Below are positions 8,881 through 19,263 of a stretch of DNA of 27,500 nt, in pieces. Source of the DNA: Prorocentrum cordatum (Eukaryota; Sar; Dinophyceae; Prorocentrales; Prorocentraceae). Every line of letters starts with the position of its first letter. Within the stretch, counting starts at the first letter, position 1. The position numbers were made by a program, and so were the translations under genes. The stretch covers positions 90,001 to 117,500 of the forward strand of contig CAUYUJ010016342.1 in NCBI GenBank assembly GCA_963575745.1, read 5' to 3'. The notes under the pieces were generated by a model. The model was not told where the DNA came from. It searched no databases and worked only from the letters and a program-made list of their open reading frames with translations.

Positions 8881-9440
8881 CCTAACCCTGCGCATGTTTA
8901 TGTTGGGTTTTGGATTGCCACCAGACAGACGCCCAACTTGGACCACGAGAGGTCGCGGGAAGAAACACCTACGATACATATTCGCTCGGCCGTGCTAGAG
9001 GGACAGGTTGGACAAATCGTGGGCGCGTTGCGCTTGAGCTGACAGACACGCACCACTGAGGGCCCAATGCTGACTGGAACTTGCGATTTCTCGGGGGGGG
9101 GGGGGGGGGCGCAACGTTCGCAGCCAGGCCGGGCACAACGAAACCACACAAAAATAGACCCGCCTGATATGTGTTACCGCATGCTTTTCTCACTGGATTC
9201 CAGGGGCGCGCTGCGGCGAGGTGCCGCCCCCCTTGCGGCAGCAGTGCCGAGAAACACTGAGCCAAGGAGCAAAGGGAACAGCGTGCTGAAACGCGTGCCC
9301 GGCACGAGTACCACTACCCAGTGCCAAAGAGAGGCATGGCAAAGGAGACGGCGTTGGAGGGGGTTGACGAGGAGGGGAAGGCAAGGAGAAGAAAGGGAGG
9401 AGCATGAGGAATACAGGCGTGGTGGCTGGACGGTTGGCTC
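8881..9440. other. Low-copy region, no gene recognised
   Basis: Apart from the G17 run nothing was recognised. It lies downstream (on the minus strand) of the decayed gene at 9440-11200 and may include its former 3' end. Confidence 0.35.
9093..9109 (+). repeat. Homopolymer run of 17 G
   Basis: Seventeen consecutive G directly visible after TTGCGATTTCTC. The length may be inaccurate because such runs are prone to sequencing and assembly error. Confidence 0.95.
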
Positions 9441-11200
9441 GTCCTGCAGGGGGAACCACATGGTGTCATCATTGTCATTGTTCGTGGCCGCGTACGTGGT
9501 CACCTTCACATTGCTGACGCCCACGCCGTCCAACGCGACCGTGAGGCACTTCACGTCGTGAGTTGAAGACATGGGAGACGACTGAAGAACACAGAATTCC
9601 TCTGTGAAGCTGGAAATCTCACCCCAGGGACCCCCCAAAACGGATGTCACGCCGCGAGGCGCGTTCGGGGAGAGCCCTTCGCATCCGCCAGCCTGCGCGC
9701 CAACCAGTACTGGTAAGCCTCAAAGTCCTCGATATCCCTCGAGCTGTTCGAAGGCACCTTCGCTTTGGAAGAAGAAGCACGGATTCCAGCCATCAACTAG
9801 TCAGGCCGACGAACTTTCTTCGACTTCCTCGTGCTCTTCATGAGCGCGCGCTTCAACCCACCTGGCACGCGTCGCAGTCGAGTGGACCGGGTGCTCGCGA
9901 GCACACCCAAATCGACGTGGTTGCTCTCGTTCCACATGGGGTGGTTCTCGAAGGTTTCAGCGAACAGCGTGAGCTTCTCGGCTAACAAACCCAAGAAGAA
10001 CGCGCGGCGGTCTCTCCATGCCTTCGTCTTTTGTGCAATACGGGATTCGCGGGCCACGTGTTCCAAGAAATGTGGCAACAGGACGTCTTCTGTCAAACCT
10101 TTGCCAACGAACTGTTGTTTGTGCATGCCCCGTTCCCGCTGCGACGCAAAAAGCGCGTCCAATTCTACTTTGCCGCTTACGATACACACTGTCACTTTGG
10201 CATCGGGCAAATCGATAGCGACGGACTCCTGATTCATGATCTTCACCAACATAGCCTCAACGAGCAACATGCTGGCAGGGACTCCGCCGATCACGCGGAG
10301 CAGCTTGTACTTTGCAGCGCAGACAGACATGTGCAAGCACAGCAACACTGCAGCACCCACGGTCATCGTGAACTCTACCTCGGAATTCAGGTCGGGCGCG
10401 CATGCGCCATTCTCGCCTAGCCGGCGCCGCTTGCGAGCCCGATCGGACTTGCGACTCGACCGAATGTGATCTGGTGGCAACCGCATATTCTCCAGCACCT
10501 TCCTCCAACCTGGCGCCTGCCTGCCAATGTAATTCTGTGGGTATTTGGGGCCCAGCAGGAAATTGACGAACCAGGGAATCGTGAACCAACCACTTGACGC
10601 CTATGAGGTCTTCGGGGTCCTCAACGCTGGACAGCAGTTTCGGCAAGGCATGCCAATAGGCCTCCCCTTTGAACTCGAGGCCGCCGGGCGCGCTGAATGA
10701 CAAAACTCTGCTGTCGAGAATCAAGTCATGATCAGATATATTCGTGACACAACCAGTGGTATTGTTGGACATCAATGACGGCACTTGATTTCCGTCGAGA
10801 TACAAGCTGTTCGCCAAGAGGTCCCTGACCCGAACGTTGATAATGGGGCTGTCGGGATCTCGGCTGTCCGATTGACCAGATAACAACAACTGCCCACCAT
10901 CCACCACGAGCTTGTAAGGACCTGCTGTGGTATGGGGCCCATACACCACTTTTCGCTCGCCCGTAGCGTTGTGCACGAGAACTTGGGAGGTAGCGAAGTC
11001 CCACAACGCGACCCACCCATCATTCTCGCGGCCTGGGTAAGCAAGGCAAGTGGACGACATCGGATCAAGACTGCAATGCAAAATGCGACTGCCTCGCAGG
11101 CACGCCCGATATTTTACAGTATCGGGGAAGCCACCCGAATGCACGGGCGGCCTCGGATGCCTGACCTCAGAAAGGCCTCCTGCCCCAAAGAGGCTCTGGG
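9440..11200 (-). pseudogene. Decayed intronless gene of unknown family, weak WD-repeat-like segment near the N-terminus
   Basis: The first protein-like stretch reads from about 11190 to 10590 and includes SRILHCSLDPMSSTCLAYPG and ENDGWVALWDFATSQVLV, which resembles one WD-repeat blade, followed by GPYKLVVDGGQLLLSG. At 10584-10591 the frame breaks and continues in another frame (FTIPWFVNFLLGPKYPQNYI), on through basic (RKSDRARKRRR) and helical sequence to an in-frame TAG at 9797-9799. Two codons later the same frame resumes with MAGIRASSSKAKV and reaches TGA at 9647-9649. A further frame (VTSVLGGPWGEISSF onward to about 9440) still looks protein-like. Together this is one gene of roughly 580 codons with at least two shifts and one stop. 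An intron could explain the last shift, but the 10584 break looks like a 4-bp duplication. Function unknown. Confidence 0.6.
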
Positions 11201-11500
11201 AGAGTGGAGGGAGGAAGCGGAGGGGGGGGAGAGGAGACAGGGAGCAAGGAAGGGGGGCGAGGGAGAACACGGGGTGAAGAAGATAAGGATCAGCTGGAGA
11301 AGGAGGAAAAGGACGACAAGGAGGAGGGTCAGGAGAAGGAGGAGGGGAATGAGAGGAGGTGGGGAGCAGAAGGAAGAACGGAAGAGGGGGGGGAATGAGG
11401 GGAGGGAGGGGAGGGAGGGCAGGGAAAGGAAGGGAGGGGAGGAGGAAGTATGGTGTGAGGGGAAGGGAGGAAGAGGAGGAATAACGGAGATGGAAGAGGA
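11200..11500 (+). repeat. 300-bp purine-rich (GGA/GAA) tract with G-run clusters
   Basis: Nearly all A/G on the plus strand. At 11388-11450 there are many closely spaced GGG or GGGG runs (GGGGAGGGAGGGGAGGGAGG), giving G-quadruplex and H-DNA potential. On the minus strand it is a long polypyrimidine tract directly 5' of the decayed gene. Confidence 0.85.
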
Positions 11501-11693
11501 ATCAGCACGCCAATGATTGACGCTGCTTTCGAGCGTGGCCAAGCAGAGCACTGCGCACAAGCATATCGACTGCATGCAGACAGGCAAGGCAACGCACGTT
11601 TGCCTCGTTTCCGTGCTGAAGACGGCCCAAGATGCGGGCGCATATTTGCTCGAACAAATCCGACGAAGCGCCCCCGAGACCCACGACGGCCCC
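11501..11693. other. Low-copy left flank of the tandem duplication
   Basis: Mostly unassigned sequence turning into the CCAAGATGG/GACGGCCCC family from about 11620. The duplicated unit begins inside that family at about 11694. Confidence 0.5.
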
Positions 11694-12063
11694 AAAAATA
11701 ACCAAGATGGCCTATGTTAGGCTGACTGACAATATGGCCGAAGACGGCCCCCAGACGGTCACCGCCCCCACCCCCACAGCGACGCCAAGAGCCCAAACAG
11801 ATTCAACAGACGAGTTGGACAGGGACGTGGACAGAAGATCCCTAACTGGAGCCCCGAGGGAGCACGAGGCCCGAGACAGCGCCCCAGAATCCCGCGCGAG
11901 AGGCCCTCAGCAGGCCCTTCATTGCTGCCTCAAGCGCGTCGTACCAAATACTCGATTTGGATATGTGCGCGCTCTCTCCCCCGATTGGGGGGGATAATCA
12001 ACGCGGGAGGGGGGAAGATGAAGGGGGAAAAGGGATGAGGGGGAGAAGGGCCCATTGCCACCC

Positions 12064-12892
12064 GGAAAGGCAAGACTAATGCACCACTGGAACTCCTAAA
12101 CATCAGGGGGGCAACCACGACGAAGGCAAGACGAATGCACCACTGGAACTCCTCAACAGCAGGGGGCACCCACGACGACCGCAAGACGAATGCAACACGG
12201 GAGTCCCTAAACAGCAGGGCGCACCCACGACGAAGGCAAGACGAATGTACCACTGGAATACCCAAACAGCACGGGGCAACCACGACGAAGGCAAGGCAAA
12301 TGCATCACTGGAGCTCCTAAACAGCAGGGGGGCAACCACGACGAAGGCAAGACGAATGCACCACTGGAACCCATAAACAGCAGGGGGCAACCACGACGAA
12401 GGCAAGACGAATGCACCACTGGAACTCCTAAACAGCAGGGGGCGCCCACGACGAAGGCAAGACGAATGCGCCACTGGAACTCCTAAACAGCAGGGGGCAA
12501 CCACGACGAATGCAAGGCGAATGCATAACTGGAATACCCAAACAGCAGGGGGCAATCACGACGAAGGCAAGACGAATGCACCACTGGAGCTCCTAAACAG
12601 CAGGGGGCACCCACGACGAAGGCAAGACGAATGCACCACTGGAACTCCTAAACAGCAGGGGGCACCCACGACGACCGCAAGACGAATGCAACACTGGAGT
12701 CCCTAAACAGCAGGGCGCGCCCACGACGAAGGCAAGACGAATGCGCCACTGGAATTCCTAAACAGCAGGGGGCAACCACGACGAAAACAAGGCGAATGCA
12801 CCACTGGAACTCCCGAGCAGCAGGGGGCAACCACGACGAAGGCACGACGAATTCACCACTGGAATTCCTAAACACCAGGGGACAACCACGAC
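12064..12892 (+). repeat. 55-bp minisatellite, 15 units, copy A
   Basis: Units begin GAAGGCAAGACGAATGCACC, continue ACTGGAACTCCTAAACAGCA and end GGGGGCAACCACGAC. Variant units are recognisable: GACCGCAAG in units 3 and 12, GAATGCAAGG in 9, GAAAACAAGG in 14, AATTCACC in 15. On the minus strand two of the three frames lack stops and the third is open only in units reading CCCAAAC or CATAAAC, so long open frames (12103-12555) arise from frame rotation and are not genes. Confidence 0.95.
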
Positions 12893-13622
12893 GGAGTCAA
12901 GACGAACACCGATCGCACCTAGTTTCTGGGCCACTGGCGTGCATCGAATAACGGACGTGGTCCGACCGTCGAACAACAGCGAACGTCAACTAAAAACGCT
13001 CGACGGCCGAGGCTCGTTAACATGAGCTCCTCCTCTTCCCCCTTCCCTCCCCCTGTCCCGATCCTCGCATTCTGCCTTATCTTTCGTTCTTGGCTTTCCT
13101 CCTACATCCTCGCACTTCCTCCATCCTCGTGGCATGCGTGCTCGCGTCGAACGCGGCGGTGCTCGACGTGGCGTTTGCGTTGCTTGCGGGCCCGTTACCC
13201 CACCTGCATGGACCACTGGATTTCCGAAACAAGCCCCGTGGATGGCGCACATGACGCCGGGCCCTGCTCTTAGCCATTCATGCGCCTGCCGCTCGCCGTT
13301 GGCGCTGTGGCGCTCTTTTCCCGGGCGCCGCGGCGCCTTTGTGTTTCCAGCGGCGCTGGCCGCACTAGCTCGCTGGGTTTAGGATGGGCGTGGCAAGCAG
13401 CAGCAGGGCAATAGGTTGCACTGGTTCCCTACAAGGCGCTGTTGGCGCTGGCGCTAATCACCGTTGGCGATGCTGTTACTGTTCGATCTCTGTCACAACC
13501 TGGGTCGGTCGCCATCCCAAACAGTCAACTCTGGGAGCCACTGCTGTACAAAAGTTGCGGGACCCGGGCTTCCCTCTGCAAAAACTGGCCCCCATCAGCC
13601 CATCTCCTCGGAGTGGATATCC
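12893..13622. other. Spacer between 55-bp array and gene, copy A
   Basis: Contains CT-rich sequence at 13025-13060 and GGCGC-rich sequence near 13320-13360. Several frames of 60-90 codons are open on both strands and are shared with copy B, but they overlap one another and have no recognisable motif. In the direction of the minus-strand gene this is its 3' side. Confidence 0.45.
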
Positions 13623-14772
13623 CTACGCCTTGCTCGGAGACCCCTTACTCGGCGCCGCGCCCTGAGTCGGCGCCGCGCCCTGACTCGGCGCCGCGCCCTG
13701 ACTCGGCGCCGCGCCCGAGCCCGTGCCCTTTCCCGCCGCCAACCTCTGCCGCAACGATGAGCCCACCCACTGCACCTTCTCCTCCTGGGTGCGGGCGACT
13801 TTGGGCCTCTTGCCTGATCCCCCGTGGCTGCTGGGGGCAACGCTGGCCGCGCCATCCCCCGGGCCGCCCGGGCTGGCCGCGTCCTCCGCCTTAGGCTTGT
13901 TCGTGAAGCCTTGCACCGTCTTTGGCTTATCGAGGTCGGGCACCTGCAACCCTTTTTCCTTGAACATGTCCACCAGCGGCTCCGACATCATCGCCCTGCC
14001 GCCCATCTTCTTCATCTTGGCAGGGGAATTGATGTCGAAGGGGTCCTCGATCTCCACCTCATCGGCGAAGGCGAAGTCGATGGATTCGTCTTCGCCGGGC
14101 ATGAGCGAGCACAGGCACTTCTTGGCCAGCATGCGATACCAGCCTGCCGCGTCGGCAAGCTGAACCATCGACATGTCCTTCATGTCCTTCATGGGCTTGC
14201 CATTGAGCGCGTAGGCGGCCACGAACCAGTCGATCAAATCGTCGATGTGCGACCCCTTGTCGGTGCACTGTGATGGAAGCTCTGCGTCTGGAGAAGCCCC
14301 GACAGCCCAAGCGAGCATCCCGACAAGGTCAACCTTTGGCCAGTCCGCGCCGTCGAACAGATCCGGCTCCATCCTCTGGAAGGCGGGTTTCACGACGACG
14401 TCAACGTACTTCACAAGGTGCTTGATCCTCTTGCAGGCCACTGCGATTTTCCTCCTCTTCGGAGGCGGTGGTCCAGGCTTCATCGTTGCGTCGCCCTTCT
14501 TGTGGGTTCCATTCATGAGGTCCATGAGCGCGCCATCGCTCGCGAGGCTTTCGAGGGTCATCAGGGCGGCGGGGTCCTCGAACAGGCTCGCCAACCCTTC
14601 GCTCTGCAACGCCTGGCGGACTCCGAACAACAACTTTGGCCGCTGCTGCAGCAGCCCCACGGTCTTTTCCATCTCCATTCTGGACGGCAATCTCGGCGAA
14701 GGTGCCGAAGCCCTCGATCACCGCATCGGCCTGCGCATTCGCCTGTTTCTCAGCGAAGCGTTTGTTCGCCAT
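13623..14772 (-). pseudogene. Intronless gene of unknown function, copy A, frameshifted near its start
   Basis: Begins ATG at 14772 (MANKRFAEKQANAQADAV) and ends TAG at 13623-13625. Against copy B it has one extra base at about 14677: codon 32 changes from AAG to AATG, so the authentic start runs out of frame into Asp-Arg-Gly/Ala-rich sequence. Downstream the original frame is open for 350 codons (from 14690 if an internal start were used). There is also an in-frame extra Lys codon (KMKKMGG). The remaining protein is as described for copy B. A start at the internal ATG could in principle give an N-truncated product, but I call it a pseudogene. Confidence 0.72.
13647..13717 (-). repeat. 18-bp repeat encoding the C-terminal GAAPSQ hexapeptides, copy A
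   Basis: Four 18-bp units based on ACTCGGCGCCGCGCCCTG on the plus strand, read on the minus strand as GAAPSQ GAAPSQ GAAPTQ GAAPSK. The length is a multiple of 3, so the gene frame is kept. Plus-strand Arg/Pro-rich frames over this block are by-products. Confidence 0.9.
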
Positions 14773-16080
14773 CGGTGGCGGGTCCTTGCAGTACACCAGG
14801 GGCGCCCTAGCCAACTGATGAGCCCGAGCGCTGCTACGGCGCTGAGGCGTGGCAAGCAGGAGGGAACCAGGGCCCGACACCGCGAGTAGGCAGGGCTGCC
14901 AACACGCAACTGCACGCTGGGCCCCCTCGCGCTTCGGGATAATGCGGCGGCGCACGCCGAGGGGGCGGCCGATCGAACACAACGTCCGAGAGATGACTGC
15001 GCCCCAACACTGGCCACTGCATTTCAAGAAGCATCCGAGACACCCCAAAACGAACCCAACAGGACCCCAGAGACCGCCAAGAGGACCCCCAAACGATATC
15101 GCCCCCATGGTAGAACGTGGCCAACCCGCCGCCGGGATATCTGATGCTTGGGCGGTCCAAAAGACAATGGGTGGAGCACGCGGAGCGTGAGCGAAAGAAT
15201 TAGCAAACCGAATGGGTTCCACCGGCAGTGGCACTGCGAGCCAGGCCCTTCCAGAAGGGGGCGTCGGGCATGTCGATTGACACCCCATGCAACATGAAGG
15301 CACCCGCAACCTATACCAGTCATGAGTTTCGATATAAGCACCCGAAGTACTGAGAGTTCCGTGTTTGTTATTCCAAACCAAACTTCCCTCGCTCCCGTCG
15401 CATCCCGCCCGCCCCCTACCTTCCCTCCGTCGCTATTGTGATGTATGTTATTGTTTCCCCTGAAGGCGGGGGGTCGGGGGCGATCGCGGCATCCCCCCAT
15501 TGGGGGCTCCACGCTGATGGGGTCATGTTGATGCTGGATGGGCGCCGCTCTTCCTCCCGTCAGGCCGCCGTCGTCTTCCTCTCCCGCTAAGGCCCCAAGA
15601 TGGAACCCTGAAGGCCTCGCGGGGTCCCCCAGCCCCCCTCTCCACCCCCCATGGGTATCCAACGGAGGTCCCCGCCACCCCCGAGGAATCAGCAGGGCCC
15701 TCACGCGGATATTTCTCTAGTGGGCGGGCCCCCGTGGAGGGTCGCCACACCAGGGCTTGCAACGACGCCGCAGCCCGCCTCCCTGCACGAGCTCCCCGGC
15801 GGGCGGCGCGAAGCACCGACGCGGAGCTCTCGTTCACTTGCGACGCCGCGCGGCCCGCGTCAGGGGGAGCAAACGCAACGTTGAAAGCCGAATGGGGCGG
15901 CGCCCTCGCGGCGCAACTTCGGGGCCCGCCCCCGCCGCCGCGGCTACACGGCTCCAGGGGGGACCTAAATGGCCGAGGACGTCCTTGCAACGACACTCCG
16001 CCCTCCCATGAGAGGAGATCCCAGGCTTCTCGACCACCTTGCGAAGGTGCTATCCTGATTGACTTCGACCTCCCTTGACG
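14773..16080. other. 5' flank of the copy A gene, GC-rich, no further gene
   Basis: Minus-strand upstream region. The frame upstream of the start codon is not conserved between copies: a 1-base difference near 14930 (CCCCCTCGCG against CCCCCATCGCG) changes it, which argues for untranslated sequence. Open frames at 15024-15996 on both strands mirror one another and carry no motif. Confidence 0.45.
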
Positions 16081-16329
16081 GGGCGCGAGCCCGAGCGGCT
16101 ATCTCGACCCCGCCCGACTGGGCCCTCGATCCCGCCGACCGGGCCCTCGATCCCGCGACCCCGAGCGGCCATCTCGAACAGTGAAAGCACGTGCAATCCA
16201 TAAGTAAACGCAGCCCGAGTCGATAGTCATTTGGTTTCCACGAGATGTCGCGAGGCAGCCGCACTCCTACGAATGTAGTGGCCCATGGCCCCTCCCGCCA
16301 CCGCGCCTGGGCTGTGGGTCAGAGAAGCC

Positions 16330-16700
16330 TTTTGGACGCAAGCGAAATTATTCTGGAAGGCTCTCGAGGGCTTCTTCTGGGGGCTCCTGGGATCCTCTCG
16401 GGGCCCCTTTAGGGGGCCTCTATAAGCCTCATGGGGGCTTCTGAAGAACTCTCGGGGGCGTCTCGGAAGCCTCTAGGGTGCTCTTGGCCGCCATCTTGGG
16501 TCGGATGTCTCTAAGTGTCCGTTCATGCCCCCCTTCCCGGGCCACTTTTGGGGCCCTCTTGGGCGCCTCGTGGGCCGCATTGGGGGGCTCGTAGGCCTTC
16601 CACGGGCCCTCTTTGACCGTCTCGGGGCTCTCTTGGGGGACTGTTGCGCCGCACTGGAAGACTATTTAGGGCCTCTGGTGCCGCCCTGGGATATTGGGAG
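16330..16700 (-). repeat. Degenerate CCAAGATGG-family field, inverted, copy A
   Basis: Plus-strand words such as CTCTTGGGGG, GGGGCCTCT, GCCGCCATCTTGGG and CTCGGGGGCGTCTCGG are the reverse complement of the CCAAGATGG / CCCCAAGAGG family at 5050-5755. A small related pair, GACCGGGCCCTCGATCCCGC, is repeated just before, at about 16110-16160. Confidence 0.65.
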
Positions 16701-16789
16701 AAAGAGGGGCAACGCCAAAACCACGGAGAACCCCATAAACAAACTATGAGGTTCTCGCATTCCTAAGGGACCTCTTGAAGCGCGCATCG

Positions 16790-17720
16790 CATGTTAACTT
16801 CAAAACGCAATCGGTCGCCGTCCAGGGTTCACTTTAGTTTCCAAGCCAACATGGCGACTTTTCGCTGGTGGAGACCTGGGGAATTGCATGTAAACTTCAA
16901 GATCCAATCGATCACCGTTAAGGATTCACTTTCATTTCCAAGCCAACACTGCGACTTTTTTCAATTCTGAACAATAAAGAACTCCTCGACGCGCGCGCGC
17001 GCGGGTGACCGCGCGCGCGCGGGTGACCCACCCACGCGCGTTCGTCGGCCTCCTTAAAGAGCCACAGAAATTTCCAATTCAATTTTTGAAATAACATGTC
17101 GGCTTTTCTATTGTAGATAATACAGATCTCCTCAACACGCGCCCGCGCGCGCGGGTGACCATTGTCACCCGCTCGCGGGCGACACGTGTCACCGTCGGCC
17201 TCCTTAGAGAGCCACAGAAATTTCAAATTCAGTTTTTGGAATTACATGTGGACTTTTTCCATTGTGGACAATACAAAACTCCAACGCGCGCGCGGGTGAC
17301 CCGGCACCCGTCGGCCTCCTTAAAGAGCCACAGAAATTTCAAATTCAGTTTCTGGAATTACATGTAGACTTTTCTATTGTGGGCAATCTAGAAGTCCGCA
17401 CGCGCGCGCGCGCGCCGCGGCGCGCGCGCGCGCGGGTGCCCCCGGCCACTCGCACGTTTCGCGGGTGACACGCCACCCGTCGGCCCCCTTAAAGGGCCAC
17501 AAAAATTTCAAATTCAGTTTTTGGAAATACATGGCAGCTTTTCTATTGTGGACACTACAGAACACCTCACGCGCGCGCGCGCGGATGCGCGCGCGCGCGG
17601 GTGACCCCGGCCACCCGCGCGCGCGGGTGACCCGGACCCGCGCGCGCGCGCGGGTCACCCGAAATCCGTTCGGCCACCGTTAAGCATTCATTTGAGTTTT
17701 CAGGCCAACATGGGGGCTTT
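16790..17720 (+). repeat. Modular array: about 90-bp cores alternating with (CG)n tracts capped by GGGTGACC, copy A
   Basis: Four well-conserved cores start GTCGGCCTCCTTAAAGAGCC, contain CACAGAAATTTCAAATTCAG and end with a TTTTCTATTGTGGACAAT-like segment (about 17044, 17191, 17309, 17480). More diverged relatives flank them (16790, 16880, 17675). Between cores lie alternating CG tracts of 8-20 bp, usually ending GGGTGACC and often paired with GGTCACCC to make hairpins, for example stems 17151-17159/17164-17172 and the perfect palindrome 17612-17629. Confidence 0.88.
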
Positions 17721-18057
17721 TCGATTAAATCGATAAGTCACAAAGACACCATGAGCCATGATACTTGAAAGAACACCATGACATCATTACCCAGCGCCGA
17801 GCTCATGATCTCATGGTAGATTTGTTGTATTCCCGCACCAGCACCAAGGCCAGCTACGCCCGCCGCAGCTCGGCATAATCGAGCCAAACCCCGCTAAAAC
17901 CAATGCAGGCGGGCCCAGCCCAGCAGCGCCTAGGTCAAGTCGGCAGAACCCCCCCCCCCCCCAGTCCAGCGCGGAACGCCGCAGCTCGGACCCGCTCGGC
18001 GCGAATCCATGAAGCTCAGCTCTGCGCACACCAAAAACACGCAGTCCACCAAGGACC
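17721..18057. other. Right end of copy A with CCCAGC-rich sequence and a poly-C run
   Basis: Has a C14 run near 17949-17962 and GCCCAGCCCAGCAGC words. The last base of the unit lies at about 18057. No gene was recognised. Confidence 0.5.
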
Positions 18058-18434
18058 AAAAATAACCAAGATGGCCTGGATGTTAGGCTGACTGACAATA
18101 TGGCCGAAGACGGCCCCCAGACGGTCACCGCTCCCACCCCCACAGCGACGCCAAGAGCCCAAACAGATTCAACAGACGAGTTGGACAGGGACGTGGACAG
18201 AAGATCCCCAACTGGAGCCCCGAGGGAGCATGAGGCCCGAGACAACGCCCCAGAATCCCGCGCGAGAGGCCCTCAACAGGCCCTTCATTGCTGTCTCAAG
18301 CGCGTCGCACCAAATACTCGATTTGGATAGTTGCGTGCTCTTTCCCCCGATCGGGGGGGATAATGAACGCGGGAGGGGGGGGGGGGGAATGAAAGAGGAA
18401 AAGGGATGAGGGGGAGAAGGGCCCATTGCCACCC

Positions 18435-19263
18435 GGAAAGGCAAGACTAATGCACCACTGGAACTCCTAAACATCAGGGGGGCAACCGCGACGAAGGCAA
18501 GACGAATGCACCACTGGAACTCCTAAACAGCAGGGGGCACCCACGACGACCGCAAGACGAATGCAACACTGGAGCCCCTAAACAGCAGGGCGCGCCCACG
18601 ACGAAGGCGCGACGAATGTGCCACTGGAATGCCCAAACAGCAAGGGGAAACCACGACGATGGCAAGGCAAATGCATCACTGGAGCTCCTAAACAGGAGGG
18701 GGGCAACCACGACGAAGGCAAGACGAATGCACCACTGGAACTCCTAAACAGCAGGGGGCACCCACGACGAAGGCAAGACGAATGCACCACTGGAACTCAT
18801 AAACAGCAGGGGGCACCCACGACGAAGGCAAGACGAATGCACCACTGGAACACCCAAACAGCAGGGGGCAACCACGACGAATGCAAGGCAAATGCATAAC
18901 TGGAATACCCAAACAGCAGGGGGCAATCACGACGAAGGCAAGACGAATGCACCACTGGAGCTCCTAAACAGCAGGGGGCACCCACGACGAAGGCACGACG
19001 AATGCACCACTGGAACACCCAAACAGCAGGGGGCAACCACGACGACCGCAAGACGAATGCAACACTGGAGTCCCTAAACAGCAGGGCGCGCCCACGACGA
19101 AGGCAAGACGAATGCGCCACTGGAATTCCTAAACAGCAGGGGGCAACCACGACGAAAACAAGGCGAATGCGCCACTGGAACTCCCGAGCAGCAGGGGGCA
19201 ACCACGACGAAGGCACGACGAATTCACCACTGGAAGTCCTACACACCAGGGGACAACCACGAC
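18435..19263 (+). repeat. 55-bp minisatellite, 15 units, copy B
   Basis: Same 829-bp total length and same order of variant units as copy A (GACCGC units at 3 and 12, GAATGC at 9, GAAAAC at 14, AATTCACC at 15). Units 7, 8 and 11 carry the middle or end sequence of other unit types relative to copy A, suggesting unit-to-unit conversion. Confidence 0.95.

Larger units (their letters stand above)
11694..18057 (+). repeat. Tandem duplication of about 6.36 kb, copy A
   Basis: From AAAAATAACCAAGATGGCC at 11694 to AGTCCACCAAGGACC at 18057 the sequence is repeated in the same orientation directly afterwards. The offset between copies is 6364 at the left end and 6367 at the right end, passing through 6371 in the middle, so only small indels separate them. 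Hand comparison gives about 1% differences in the 13021-13400 flank and about 1.6% in the gene. The junction shares only CC or CCA with the outer ends. Confidence 0.96.

Noticed and set aside
12103-12555. 150-codon minus-strand repeat protein in the 55-bp array
   Set aside because: 55 is not a multiple of 3, so the frame rotates and a 55-residue pseudo-repeat appears automatically. The frame ends wherever a CTCCTAAAC unit falls in the third phase.
12064-12892. CRISPR-like array of 55-bp repeats
   Set aside because: Units are contiguous with no unique spacers, differ from each other along their whole length, and there are no cas genes; this is a minisatellite in eukaryotic DNA.
15024-15996. 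Minus-strand open frames of 157-226 codons in the GC-rich flank
   Set aside because: Overlapping frames are open on both strands, the frames change between copies through 1-base differences, and there is no motif.
17870-17900. Reverse-strand spliced-leader-like GAGCCAAA ... GCTA
   Set aside because: The middle bases do not match, the spacing is off by one, copy B differs inside it (GAGCCAAGCC), and no gene follows in the correct direction.
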